NCBI GenBank assembly: GCA_937943605.1
Contig: CALEAW010000087.1
Span: 14,567 to 78,566 of the forward strand
Direction: 5' to 3'
Source of the DNA: an uncultured Sutterella sp.
Lineage (GTDB): Bacteria > Pseudomonadota > Gammaproteobacteria > Burkholderiales > Burkholderiaceae_F
DNA: 64,000 bases
Made by a program: the position numbers and the translations under genes. How positions within the stretch are numbered: the stretch's first letter is position 1; every line of letters starts with the position of its first letter. The notes under the pieces were generated by a model. The model was not told the DNA's origin, did not search any database, and saw nothing but the letters and a program-made list of their open reading frames with translations. Below are positions 9,754-18,245 of this stretch, piece by piece.

Positions 9754-10379
9754 CAGATTACCCTCACACGTAAACCAGACGGTAGCGGCCACTCGACACG
9801 ACGACGATGAACGGACATCTTTGAGTCAACTGTCTTGGCTCGAGAAAGTGCAGCCTCGTACTGCTGCAAAAGTCGAACAGACGCTTCACTCGAACTGTCA
9901 GACCGCTTGACTGGCCCAACAAGGAAGGACGCCAGAAGTATGACTAGCGCCTGAACAAAATAAGTCGGAAAGATCGTGGCAGTGTCAATGTATGAAACAT
10001 ATGTCAGCACGACATTCTTTGAGTTCGTAAATACAGCACGGCCTGAATTAGATTCATACAGTTCAACCTCAAAATCTATCGGCATCCCTTCCTTTCCAGG
10101 CTCAGACACACGAAGCAACCTGACACAATCCGATGGCAGAAGAAACGCATACTTCCACTCATAGAGATCTTTGTCTATGTTCGAAAGCTCAACGCCTCGA
10201 GCACGGCGAATAGCAAAAGACCAGTCGTGCTCCTCGTAAAGCTTTCGTAAAGCAAGCGGATACCATCGAGCGCAATGGCCAGCTTGAGGTGAACCATCTG
10301 GCGGCGTGATTGATGTCACATCACCAGAATCACCTAACATTCCTAACGACAGATTACAGATATCAACAGCAGTAGCCAT
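9753..10379 (-). CDS. Tail tubular protein A-like adaptor (T7 gp11 family)
   Basis: 208 aa. MATAVDICNLSLGMLGD with a later CARWYPLALRKLYEEHDWSFA is the typical signature of the small gatekeeper protein that joins the portal ring to the tail nozzle in podoviruses. The acidic and aromatic centre (LYEWKYAFLLPSDCVRLLRV) is also typical. It lies just upstream of, and overlaps, the nozzle gene, and follows the capsid-cement gene after a terminator-like hairpin. Confidence 0.85.
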   Translation of the reverse strand: MATAVDICNLSLGMLGDSGDVTSITPPDGSPQAGHCARWYPLALRKLYEEHDWSFAIRRARGVELSNIDKDLYEWKYAFLLPSDCVRLLRVSEPGKEGMPIDFEVELYESNSGRAVFTNSKNVVLTYVSYIDTATIFPTYFVQALVILLASFLVGPVKRSDSSSEASVRLLQQYEAALSRAKTVDSKMSVHRRRVEWPLPSGLRVRVI

Positions 10380-10380
10380 A

Positions 10381-10412
10381 AAGTAAAAGCGGAGCTTTTC
10401 ACCGCCCCGCTC
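10381..10412 (-). terminator. Terminator between capsid and tail genes
   Basis: Minus strand AGCGGGGC pairs with GCTCCGCT (one G-T pair) around an 8-base loop and is followed by TTTTACTTT. It should trim transcripts after the highly expressed capsid and cement genes, lowering tail gene expression. Confidence 0.7.
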
Positions 10413-10439
10413 CCTGAAAGAGGTTCAGTTGTCCATGCG

Positions 10440-10856
10440 TCAGGCCGCTGCGCCCGGCAGGAACTCAATGCCCTCGACCTTATAGGCCGTCGGCACTTCA
10501 ATCACGTCGCTCAGATACGCCGTCATCGTGCCACCCGTAATGGAGGTTGGCGTCGTCTTGAGGCGAACGTATCGACGATGCTTGACAGGCATCGGAAGGA
10601 CGAGGCCATGCTTCGTATCAGTTGGCGTAAGGGCTCCTGATGAGAGCACTGGTGCAAAGTCGCTGTTATCGTCAGAGTCCTCAACAGCAATGGTCAGAGA
10701 GGTGCCGACAAGGGCGGTCGGGAACTTGCAGACCACATAGAGCGGTCGATCATTCAGACCGGTCGTCGGAGCCTTCTGAAGGAAATCGATCACATCAGAA
10801 GTGATAGCAGTGGTAGCCGCCTTCTTCTCGCAGAACGCGAGCTTAATATCCATCAT
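10440..10856 (-). CDS. Capsid cement protein, Bbp16-like
   Basis: 138 aa. The pattern VIDFLQKAP, then RPLYVVCKF, then a Thr/Ser-rich beta body and the end VIEVPTAYKVEGIEFLPG resembles the Bbp16 family of capsid cement proteins described from Bordetella phage BPP-1, which sits on the shell outside the major capsid protein. It lies right after the major capsid gene, as in BPP-1. A GAGAGGAAAG ribosome site precedes two adjacent ATG codons (10856 and 10853). Confidence 0.8.
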   Translation of the reverse strand: MMDIKLAFCEKKAATTAITSDVIDFLQKAPTTGLNDRPLYVVCKFPTALVGTSLTIAVEDSDDNSDFAPVLSSGALTPTDTKHGLVLPMPVKHRRYVRLKTTPTSITGGTMTAYLSDVIEVPTAYKVEGIEFLPGAAA

Positions 10857-10868
10857 CTTTCCTCTCCT

Positions 10869-11879
10869 TTACTTGAGAACCTTGCCCGTATTGGGCATGA
10901 TGTCCGTCCCAAGGCGATGAATCGGCACGCCGCGGAAGGTCATGCACTTGCGCCCTGCAACCTCATCCTGAGAAAGGAGAACGTTGTCCTTGTTCAGGAT
11001 CTGGCGAGCCAAGAAGCTGCGGGTGTTGTCGTTCATATAGAAGGCAACGCGACCCTGCTGTTCATCCGGCAAACGCTCAAGAGCATCGATCATTAAGTCC
11101 AGAAGGTCTGGACCAGTCGTGTTCTTCTTCGTAAGCTTCGTGGAATCGATGTTAGCGATACGAACCACACGCTGCGGATCGTAAAGTGCCACACCAACGT
11201 CCCAAGCGAACTCAGTGATTTCAGCGCGGAAGCGCTTGCCGTTTGCGTCGAAGGCATATTGTTCGCCCATATTCTCAACAGCGAGACCAGCATTGGAGCC
11301 GTTTTCCGGATAGAAGAGATACGTCGAAGCAGGATCCCAATTGATCAATAGGATGTCAGTCTGCTTGTTCTCTGTCGTACCCTTGGCGTCGATGATTCGA
11401 TTGGCAAATGCTTCATTCTGAGGCGTGACGATGTTGAAAATCCCATTAGGGTCACGGCTTTCAAGGTTGCTGTCACCGTATAGAACCTTCTTGAGGACAT
11501 GGCGAGAAAGGCCACGCATAAACCCTTCATCCGTACGAAGACGGAAAGCGGCACGCTCATTAGGCTTACGAGTGTCCAAAAGGGACTTATCAACCTCGGA
11601 ACGAGATCGAACCATCGCCGCGGCGTAGCGAACGTCTGCACCAGTCACACGTTCAGCATCCCAACCTTCGTTGAAAGCACGAACTTGACCTTCAGGGTAA
11701 GACGTCACAACCTTGCCTCGGTCACCAAAGCCATCGTTACCACGCTGAATAACAGCTTGATCAAAGAAGCCGTTGTAGTCTCGGATCGTATGGATAAGCT
11801 GGCGCACCGGCTTATCACTAGTAAGACCTTCGAAGTCCGCCAAAGTGATCGGATTCGAGTCAGTCACAACATTGGGCAT
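10869..11879 (-). CDS. Major capsid protein (HK97 fold, Bbp17-like)
   Basis: 336 aa beginning MPNVVTDSNPITLADFEGL. Length, position between scaffold and cement genes, and motifs such as LLINWDPASTYLFYPENG, RVVRIANIDSTKL and FRGVPIHRLGTD match the N4-gp56/BPP-1 style major capsid protein. An E-loop-like basic region and the A-domain near the C-terminus are inferred from the family, not seen directly. The ATG follows the scaffold stop with no gap. Confidence 0.85.
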   Translation of the reverse strand: MPNVVTDSNPITLADFEGLTSDKPVRQLIHTIRDYNGFFDQAVIQRGNDGFGDRGKVVTSYPEGQVRAFNEGWDAERVTGADVRYAAAMVRSRSEVDKSLLDTRKPNERAAFRLRTDEGFMRGLSRHVLKKVLYGDSNLESRDPNGIFNIVTPQNEAFANRIIDAKGTTENKQTDILLINWDPASTYLFYPENGSNAGLAVENMGEQYAFDANGKRFRAEITEFAWDVGVALYDPQRVVRIANIDSTKLTKKNTTGPDLLDLMIDALERLPDEQQGRVAFYMNDNTRSFLARQILNKDNVLLSQDEVAGRKCMTFRGVPIHRLGTDIMPNTGKVLK

Positions 11880-12596
11880 TTACTTGCCTCCTTTCATTGC
11901 GTCTTTGTAGAAATCCTCGGCTGAATAAATGCCATCATCGGCAGATCCGCCACCGGGATACTTCGCCTCGCCAAAAGCACGACCAATGCGACTTAGGAGT
12001 CGGAGAGTCCCCGGGTGGTTACCCATCGGGGAACTAAGGAACTCCTGAATATCGTCATCGATCTTGCCATCTGCGTTTCGAGCGAAGGTGTCACGCAGGC
12101 GAGCGATGTCAGAAAGCGACTGATCGAGCTTCTGGCCACCAAACTCCTTGTCGGACTTCGACTGTTCCATCCACTCATTCGAGATCTCAGCAATGCGCTC
12201 AAAAGAACGACGTTGCATAACAGGAGCTAGCTTGTCGATAAAACCCTGAGCTTGGGCCTGAGTCAAATCGAGTTCCTTTGCAACGTCCTGAAAGACTGTG
12301 CCGACTTCAGAGTCAAGCTCAGCCCCTTCAGGCATCTTGAAGTCCTCATATTTTTCAGGAGCGCCCTGCTTCTCACCTTCGCCTTCTTCCTTCTTGTCGC
12401 CCTCGCCTTCCGTCTGGCCTTCTACACCAGAGTCACCAGCTTCTTCGTGACCGCCTTCCTGCGGTTCTGTCTGCTGTTGCCCTTCGGCGCCCTCAGCCGA
12501 CTCCAGCAAGGTACCTGCATTCGTTTCTGGCTCTTGCACGGCAGGGGTTGGCTCAGCGCCATCGCCACCACCAAGAGTCTGTTCAGTCACACCCAT
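11880..12596 (-). CDS. Capsid scaffolding protein
   Basis: 238 aa. The first ~85 residues are extremely acidic and Gly/Gln-rich (GGHEEAGDSGVEGQTEGEGD), followed by a helical part (residues ~95-220) with VFQDVAKELDLTQAQAQGFI, a pattern common to podovirus scaffolds. It directly precedes the major capsid gene, the universal place for a scaffold. It would chaperone procapsid assembly and leave before DNA packaging. Overlaps the upstream Bbp19-like gene by 14 bases. Confidence 0.85.
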   Translation of the reverse strand: MGVTEQTLGGGDGAEPTPAVQEPETNAGTLLESAEGAEGQQQTEPQEGGHEEAGDSGVEGQTEGEGDKKEEGEGEKQGAPEKYEDFKMPEGAELDSEVGTVFQDVAKELDLTQAQAQGFIDKLAPVMQRRSFERIAEISNEWMEQSKSDKEFGGQKLDQSLSDIARLRDTFARNADGKIDDDIQEFLSSPMGNHPGTLRLLSRIGRAFGEAKYPGGGSADDGIYSAEDFYKDAMKGGK

Positions 12597-12900
12597 TCGC
12601 TTCGTCCTGCATTAACCTATAAGCTTCCGCATCCACTGACATGATTCTGTCAAGAAGCCTCAAACCAACATTGCGTTGACCTTCATTGAAAGCCATAACT
12701 GCAACATCTCTGTCAAAAGAGCTTCGGTAGATGCCCGTGTCAGAAAGGAGTTGCCACAAAATGACTCGCCCATCACGCGTTGACAACACAGCCTTCAGCG
12801 AGTTGGCAAGCTTTTGCCTTCGAATCCTTTCCTCTTCGCGAGCCTCGACCTCTTCTTTTCGGAAGGGGTCTCGCTCTGGTGTCATGATCTCATCGCTCAT
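12583..12900 (-). CDS. Bbp19-like phage protein
   Basis: 105 aa. DGRVILWQLLSDTGIYRSSF, then FNEGQRNVGLRLLDRIM and EAYRLMQDEA match the short Bbp19 family found between portal and scaffold genes of BPP-1-like podoviruses. Its biochemical role is not known; presence in a capsid operon suggests an assembly or head-filling role. The 15 bases upstream contain the repeated motif GTGCGCGTGT. Confidence 0.75.
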   Translation of the reverse strand: MSDEIMTPERDPFRKEEVEAREEERIRRQKLANSLKAVLSTRDGRVILWQLLSDTGIYRSSFDRDVAVMAFNEGQRNVGLRLLDRIMSVDAEAYRLMQDEANGCD

Positions 12901-12915
12901 TTTTTACACGCGCAC

Positions 12916-14607
12916 TTACCGTTGAGCCATAGAAGCTATTCCCTTGACCGCTTGACCAGCCATCGTAGAATCGTCAGCAGGAACCTTGCCAAGTTTTGAC
13001 AGCACATCAGCAGACTGTTGCATCTGTTGCGCCTGCATCTGTTGTGCTTGAGCTTGCTGTTGTTGTTCAATTGCAGCCTGAGCTTCATCAGTCGGAACGA
13101 CGACAGACGGAGCAACAGAGAAGTAGTCCGCATACTCGTCAACAAGGTTGAACACATTGACCTTCTGGAGAATATTTGGATTGACCTGCGCTGCCTGCAT
13201 GACACGATTGACGAACTGATCCAGCGAATTTGCGCGAATGGCACGCTGTGAACGAGCAAGCATCGATGTGTATTCAACCGACAACTTTTGGCCACGTAGT
13301 TCTTCGGGCGGCGGTGGAAGTTGTCCTTGTCTCGCAAGTATGTCAAAGCACCGCTCGATGAGTGGCCGCAAAACTTCTTCGTTGAGACGGGAAAGCACTG
13401 GCCCCAACATCATTAGCTTCTCTTCATGACGCTCAGCTACTTCAGTTGCAGTCATCTGGCCGTGGCCAGCGTTCGCAATCATCATGAAAAGGTCAACATT
13501 GAAAGCTTGATTGATGCGGTTACGAACGTCAGCAATATCCTCTCTCAAGTCTCCGAGCGGCAACGCAACATTAAACGCTGGTTGCACCTGATTACCCGAA
13601 CCAGGATTGTCTATGTATGATCGACCACCTGGCAGGAAATCGACCTCATTGTCACGAGCATCAGCCGGCATGATGAGAGGTGGATTGACCATGTAGTCAA
13701 TCGCATTACCCTTTTGAACCTGATGATGCCCGAGCTGAAGCACGTCGCCGATTGCGACCATACCGGGCGATTCTTCCGAATAGACGTCCGAAGCCGAAGC
13801 ACCCCATCGACCAACGACAGCGGGGAAATCTCGATATCCAGACTCGTCGAGAACACCTGAAGCATTCTCATCGTGATCTACTTGAATAACCACACTGCGC
13901 CACGGCATGTTTCGGTTATCGAGCTTGCTTGGATCTCTTTCGAATCGAGGTTCTATCGCGTGAATGCAGACAAAAGGCGCATCTACATGGCCATCATCGT
14001 AGTTTGTCAAAACCGCCTTTGACACCTTGCCACGACCGTAACGAGTAACAAGCTGTCCTGCCGTCATCGTAAATCGACGATAAAGCGTATCTGGTCGACC
14101 GCGGAAGTCACAGCCAATGCAGTACTCGCCACACACGAGGGGATGAGCCACGAAGCTATAAACAGGATCCTCGACGATAACGAAAGCGCCAATCCCGTAA
14201 ACTCCTACTTCTCGCCATGTGTGTTGAAGCGCCTGATAGACATTGGTCTGAGTGAATGTCATCTCCATGATGCGCTGAACATCATCAAGCCAAACCTTGA
14301 CGGCATGAGACTCATCAAGATCAGGCGATCCTGTTGTCAACGCGAACCATTGCGACGATGGGTCAGTCATACCTGACATCAGACCAGCCTGCAAAATATT
14401 TGCAGCACGCACAGCAGTCGAGTCGTAGATCTTGTTCCATCGATCCCGAGCTTCGTTCTTTCGAGACTTTACGTCAAGAAAGCGCCCTGACGCAGGCGTG
14501 ATATGTCGACTAACTTCAAGCCATTGAGCCACGTACGGCTCTCGCTCAACCTTCAGCCGGTTCCACCTGCGAAGGACACGCTCACGGATGTCCTTTTCGG
14601 TCGTCAT
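12916..14607 (-). CDS. Portal (head-to-tail connector) protein
   Basis: 563 aa. The opening MTTEKDIRERVLRRWNRLK and YVAQWLEVSRHITPASGRF, then IYDSTAVRAANILQAGLMSGMTDPSSQWF are typical of the podovirus head-to-tail connecting protein family. Near the C-terminus a Gln-rich stretch (residues ~520-540, runs of AQQMQ) resembles the barrel tail of such portals. It forms the 12-subunit ring through which DNA is packaged and released. Start chosen at 14607 because it follows the previous stop by 4 bases; an upstream in-frame codon would overlap more. Confidence 0.9.
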   Translation of the reverse strand: MTTEKDIRERVLRRWNRLKVEREPYVAQWLEVSRHITPASGRFLDVKSRKNEARDRWNKIYDSTAVRAANILQAGLMSGMTDPSSQWFALTTGSPDLDESHAVKVWLDDVQRIMEMTFTQTNVYQALQHTWREVGVYGIGAFVIVEDPVYSFVAHPLVCGEYCIGCDFRGRPDTLYRRFTMTAGQLVTRYGRGKVSKAVLTNYDDGHVDAPFVCIHAIEPRFERDPSKLDNRNMPWRSVVIQVDHDENASGVLDESGYRDFPAVVGRWGASASDVYSEESPGMVAIGDVLQLGHHQVQKGNAIDYMVNPPLIMPADARDNEVDFLPGGRSYIDNPGSGNQVQPAFNVALPLGDLREDIADVRNRINQAFNVDLFMMIANAGHGQMTATEVAERHEEKLMMLGPVLSRLNEEVLRPLIERCFDILARQGQLPPPPEELRGQKLSVEYTSMLARSQRAIRANSLDQFVNRVMQAAQVNPNILQKVNVFNLVDEYADYFSVAPSVVVPTDEAQAAIEQQQQAQAQQMQAQQMQQSADVLSKLGKVPADDSTMAGQAVKGIASMAQR

Positions 14608-14611
14608 TGCT

Positions 14612-14923
14612 TTACCCCAACTTTCCGCCAGAACCAAGATTCAAATCACCAACACCGCTTGGACCAGTCAACAGGGTCGATCCGCCACTAAGCGCAGAAT
14701 TTGCATTTTGTTCAAGAATGGAACCAACGTTCGCAGAATTTCCTTCCTGCTTACGCTGTTGCTGACGTTGTTGAGCCGCAGTAGCCTTAGCTTGTTGTTC
14801 AGCACGCCTGGAAGCGGCCTCTTGAGCTTTAGCTTGCTTCTTACTCGAATAGACAGAAGCGGCTGCACTCGCCGCTGCAATAGCACCCCCAGCAATAATT
14901 GCACCTGCTACTCCGCCTGACAT
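14612..14923 (-). CDS. Small virion-associated protein with N-terminal membrane helix
   Basis: 103 aa. Residues 4-25 form an Ala/Gly/Ile-rich hydrophobic helix (GGVAGAIIAGGAIAAASAAA), followed by a strongly charged Gln/Arg/Ala coiled coil (residues 28-62) and a Gly/Ser-rich tail. This layout is common for small genes next to podovirus portals; a role in the virion or in holding packaging components is possible, but I do not recognise a family. Overlaps the upstream gene by 16 bases. Confidence 0.6.
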   Translation of the reverse strand: MSGGVAGAIIAGGAIAAASAAASVYSSKKQAKAQEAASRRAEQQAKATAAQQRQQQRKQEGNSANVGSILEQNANSALSGGSTLLTGPSGVGDLNLGSGGKLG

Positions 14924-15348
14924 TGACTTCTCCTAGAGATAAGTTGATCGTATTCGTCCGTGAATTCTTGCTCCGCCTCATCTAAGGTCGAAGCTTTTGA
15001 AGGGAACAACATCGTGATGAATGTTTCATCCCTTGCGATGAAAATTTGTGATCTTCCTGGGGCTCCCCGAAGGACTGCGTAACCAGTAATCTCGCGAGCT
15101 TCCTCACCCACCTTGACAAGGCAGTTACCAGACACAGTTACTACCGTTGGCACCTTGATTACTGCACCGCACAAAATGGAATCAGCGGGCATTTGGACTG
15201 TTCTGACATACATGCCACCATGGAAAAATTGCTCTGTAGGAAAATCGTATTGTGGTAGCTTCGCCACAACCTCTCTCATCCGCATCGTTTCAGCCATGTC
15301 TTTTGGTGTGCACGGCGGTAGGTCTGATACAAGACTGAGTGTGCTCAT
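14908..15348 (-). CDS. Phage protein of unknown function, probably beta-barrel
   Basis: 146 aa, start chosen at 15348 because ATGA overlaps the GNAT stop. After a short helical N-terminus (MREVVAKLPQYDFPTEQFFH) the middle consists of alternating hydrophobic strands (GMYVRTVQMPADSILCGAVI, VTVSGNCLVKVG) that suggest a cupin-like barrel. It ends with an acidic helix. Small cupin-like genes occur beside GNAT and portal genes in related podoviruses; no function is assigned. Confidence 0.6.
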   Translation of the reverse strand: MSTLSLVSDLPPCTPKDMAETMRMREVVAKLPQYDFPTEQFFHGGMYVRTVQMPADSILCGAVIKVPTVVTVSGNCLVKVGEEAREITGYAVLRGAPGRSQIFIARDETFITMLFPSKASTLDEAEQEFTDEYDQLISRRSQCQAE

Positions 15349-15794
15349 AGCTTTTTCCAAAAGAGCACATTCATTGGGGTCGCAATCTTCTCGAACAGCT
15401 TTTCAGCCCGAGTACCTTTCTTGACACCCCAATAGATGCCATAGCACCCATCTTCTTTGGCAAATCGTTCAGCCGACTCAATCAGCTCTCGACCAACGCC
15501 AGTTTTTCTGTAGTCAAGGTCAACCCAAAGACTCTCAGAAGACGCGAGAGTCTTTCCTTTGAAATGCGGTATTTTTGTCGTGACATAGTTGACAAAACCA
15601 ACTAGGCGATCGCCATCAAACGCACCGACACTGTGCAATGTCCCCTTGATTTCAAGCCACAGATATGACTCATAGTCAGGATCTGGCTCAAGATCAGGGT
15701 ACTTAACGTCCTCGCCATACTCCCTCACGATCTTTGACCATGAGGGATTTTCCCAAGCCTCGCGGCACGTGATTCGTCTGATACTGATAGACAT
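15345..15794 (-). CDS. Phage-encoded GNAT N-acetyltransferase
   Basis: 149 aa. The start at 15794 has AAAGGAGC eight bases upstream. SLWVDLDYRKTGVGRELIESA contains the acetyl-CoA binding turn of GNAT enzymes (motif A, here RKTGVG), followed by CYGIYWGVKKGTRAEKLFEKIA. It would move an acetyl group from acetyl-CoA to an unknown amine; GNAT genes near terminase and portal are frequent in podoviruses. A longer reading of the frame to 15953 runs through sequence without a ribosome site and was rejected. Confidence 0.8.
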   Translation of the reverse strand: MSISIRRITCREAWENPSWSKIVREYGEDVKYPDLEPDPDYESYLWLEIKGTLHSVGAFDGDRLVGFVNYVTTKIPHFKGKTLASSESLWVDLDYRKTGVGRELIESAERFAKEDGCYGIYWGVKKGTRAEKLFEKIATPMNVLFWKKL

Positions 15795-15854
15795 CGATGA
15801 ATGCTCCTTTGTGCATTCATACTCCATCATCAACAAACACACACGCGCACTCGA

Positions 15855-16286
15855 ATGACCCAAAAAACTGAAGAAGAGCGTCTTATTTGTGAGATCGCCG
15901 AAAAGAAACAAAAACTGACCGATTTGCAGTTGGAAAAGGCCAGTGAAGTTCAAAAGCTTTATCTAACAGACGCATATGGTGCCTCTGAACTTCGCTGGTT
16001 CTTAGCCATCGTTTCACTTGTTATCGCACTGTGCGCGATTCTTGGAACAAATAAATGGTCTACTGGTTTTCCTCACTATTTCAGAGAGGGGGCGGCGTGG
16101 TTCTTCGGCCTCGTTTACTTTTTTTGTGGAGCTTTGCCATTATCCCTTTCTCTATTCTGGGGATTTGAAGCCTTGGCAAAATCTACAAACAAGCTCAAAG
16201 ACTTACCACTATTAATCCAATATCAGTTGCCGGCATATATTGGTTGGGGTTCCTGCATAGCCTATTTTTTCTTCTTTTATCTGTAA
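15855..16286 (+). CDS. Three-helix membrane protein inserted against the late operon (moron candidate)
   Basis: 143 aa on the strand opposite to all neighbours. Residues 5-32 are a charged helix likely to form a coiled coil (EEERLICEIAEKKQKL), then membrane segments at about 47-66 (RWFLAIVSLVIALCAILG), 80-105 (FFGLVYFFCGALPLSLSLFW) and 122-142 (YIGWGSCIAYFFFFYL). Its 3' end overlaps the terL stop by 10 bases and its 5' end faces the GNAT start. An isolated reverse-strand gene in a late operon is the usual look of a gene expressed from the lysogen; membrane topology suggests superinfection exclusion or surface change, but no family is recognised. Confidence 0.65.
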   Translation: MTQKTEEERLICEIAEKKQKLTDLQLEKASEVQKLYLTDAYGASELRWFLAIVSLVIALCAILGTNKWSTGFPHYFREGAAWFFGLVYFFCGALPLSLSLFWGFEALAKSTNKLKDLPLLIQYQLPAYIGWGSCIAYFFFFYL

Positions 16287-17794
16287 GGATCCCTACTCCT
16301 GATCTCCTGACGTCGTCGTCCTGCCGGCGGCGTCGGGTTGTCTATGTATTCGTTCATTCGTACGGCAAAAGTCAAAGCCAAGGCATCGGCATTGTCAGGG
16401 GAAGCCATGCCGCGTTTTTTCATGTCCTCTTTTTTCTCGAGCAGGATTTGATTCGTCGGCGTGTAGCCGTATTCAACCCCAGTCAAATCCGTCTCAAGAT
16501 CAGGATCATTCGGCAAGCACCCACCCTGTGCGATCCACTCTTTCATGCGTCCCCACATCTCAGCACGTAGATTCTTGTAGCGTTGAGTATTGACCGCACC
16601 AGCACCAAAGTTGATTGCATTCACCGGATAGCCATTATGTCGAAGCCAATCAACAGGAGAAGCACCAACGCCACCAGTGTCCACGTTGATGACAATCTTT
16701 CGTACTCCCATCTTTCGTAGATGGTTGTAATGCTCAGCAACCTTTGCACCCAACTCATGACCATCAAGGCCGTGGAACTTCTGCTTTGCTATGGAACGGC
16801 CATCGAGAGCGAAACGGGTCCAAATGACCGATGCATCATCCCCGAATCGCGCAACGTCAACGCCAATAATTGCGACAGTCTGTGTGTAGTTGACAACACC
16901 CATCGGTCGTTCCATTGCGGCCTGGACGATGTCACGAGGGATGAACTGCATGGAGGAACTGTTCGGAAACTCGCCACGAACACGGACACGGAAGAAGTCA
17001 GAGTCCTCGCCATAGTCTGCAAGCCATTCATCGATCTTTTTCTTATCGGTCATTGCGGCATCGCGACCATCCACGTGACGATGATTCCATCGATGTCGGA
17101 ATCGGTTGAAACACTCGTAGAATCGACCTGTCGAACGCGTTGGGTTGCCGAAAGCGAACCAAAAGATCTGCGTCTTACTGTCTGTCAATGCCCCTTCGGT
17201 CACTTCCCATATACAGTCAGAAATAGCAGAAGCTTCGTCGAAGATGACAATGATTCGACGCTTCTTGTTATGCAAGCCGGCAAAGCCTTCGGGTTTGGTC
17301 TCAGACCAAGGAATGGCATCAGCACGCCATGTCTTATCGTGCCCTGGTTGCTTGCATGTAACAGACATCGCAGAGACCGAGAACCAGTCCTTGAATAGGC
17401 ACAAGTTATGCCACTTAGCAACCTCAGCGAAGGTCTTCGTCCTCAACTGATTCTCCGTATTGGCAGTGACGACGATACGAGTATCTGGAAAGGTGCAAAG
17501 CGCCCAAAGAATGATCCAAGCCACAAGCCCGGACTTGCCCACACCGTGACCTGCAGCCACCGCATATTGCATAACGTGGTCCCAAGCTTCACCAGATTGA
17601 AGTTTGTCACGCATATCGGTAAGGATCGATGTCTGCCATTTGTCGGGTCCAGTCATTCCCTCTAGCGAATCCTTGCCCCAAGGGAACGCCACCTGCACGA
17701 ACCGCAGTGGATCATTCGAACATTCAGCCGCGAGGAAAGTCATTGCCTTACCGATGCCTGCTTTGGTTGAGAGATCAAAAGTCGGAGTCGTCAT
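16277..17794 (-). CDS. terL: Terminase large subunit
   Basis: 505 aa. The ATPase domain has a Walker A-like AAGHGVGKSGL (~residue 82), Walker B IIVIFDEAS (~185) and a coupling motif around FAFGNPTRSTGRF. The nuclease domain follows with IIGVDVARFGDDAS (first catalytic Asp), VDTGGVGASPVDWL and DNADALALTF. It cuts concatemeric DNA and drives it through the portal. ATG overlaps the terS stop by ATGA, so the pair is translated together. Confidence 0.93.
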   Translation of the reverse strand: MTTPTFDLSTKAGIGKAMTFLAAECSNDPLRFVQVAFPWGKDSLEGMTGPDKWQTSILTDMRDKLQSGEAWDHVMQYAVAAGHGVGKSGLVAWIILWALCTFPDTRIVVTANTENQLRTKTFAEVAKWHNLCLFKDWFSVSAMSVTCKQPGHDKTWRADAIPWSETKPEGFAGLHNKKRRIIVIFDEASAISDCIWEVTEGALTDSKTQIFWFAFGNPTRSTGRFYECFNRFRHRWNHRHVDGRDAAMTDKKKIDEWLADYGEDSDFFRVRVRGEFPNSSSMQFIPRDIVQAAMERPMGVVNYTQTVAIIGVDVARFGDDASVIWTRFALDGRSIAKQKFHGLDGHELGAKVAEHYNHLRKMGVRKIVINVDTGGVGASPVDWLRHNGYPVNAINFGAGAVNTQRYKNLRAEMWGRMKEWIAQGGCLPNDPDLETDLTGVEYGYTPTNQILLEKKEDMKKRGMASPDNADALALTFAVRMNEYIDNPTPPAGRRRQEIRSRDPYR

Positions 17795-18243
17795 TTGCGC
17801 AGAAGGTCCTGAAGCGTTTCGGAAAGCGTTTGAATCGTCTGATCCTTGTCAACCTGTTCTTTCCCCATACCAATGCACTGAGACAACGTCTTAAGCGCAG
17901 TATTCGCACCTGCTGCATCGAGCTTCTTGTACACAATGTTTCCGTTGTCATCCATCACTGGTTCACCAGTCAGACCATCAGTCACTGGCACTCTCTGCCC
18001 ACACGTGAGTGCAATATCTTTGAGTTGTTCGAGAACGAATGTTGCGTCAACAATCGCCTTCTCTTTAGCGGGTTCACGTCGAGCCTCAACTGCGTCTCTG
18101 ACCTCAACATTTTTCAACAATCGAGAAGCAATCCTATCTGCTGTCTTTGCACTATAGCCCGCCTTCACTGCGGCCTCAGACGCGTTCTTGAAACCTCCCC
18201 GTGCATATTCATTGACGAACGCTTGCTGTCTCGCATTCAACAT
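17791..18243 (-). CDS. terS: Terminase small subunit
   Basis: 150 aa. LNARQQAFVNEYARGGFKNASEAAVKAGYSAKTADRIASRLL is read here in two parts: LNARQQAFVNEYARG and ASEAAVKAGYSAKTADR, the classic N-terminal helix-turn-helix of the Terminase_2 family that recognises the packaging site. The C-terminal part (residues 75-150) is helical for oligomerisation. The start at 18243 follows GGAGGTGGTAAGG; a 16-residue upstream extension was rejected for that reason. Confidence 0.9.
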   Translation of the reverse strand: MLNARQQAFVNEYARGGFKNASEAAVKAGYSAKTADRIASRLLKNVEVRDAVEARREPAKEKAIVDATFVLEQLKDIALTCGQRVPVTDGLTGEPVMDDNGNIVYKKLDAAGANTALKTLSQCIGMGKEQVDKDQTIQTLSETLQDLLRK

Positions 18244-18245
18244 CC

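Noticed and set aside
15345..15953. 202-codon reading of the phage GNAT gene
   Set aside because: The extension lacks a ribosome site and overlaps the divergent membrane gene; the start at 15794 has AAAGGAGC upstream.
16721..17398. 225-codon open frame opposite terL
   Set aside because: Antisense to the terminase ATPase motifs and without a ribosome site.
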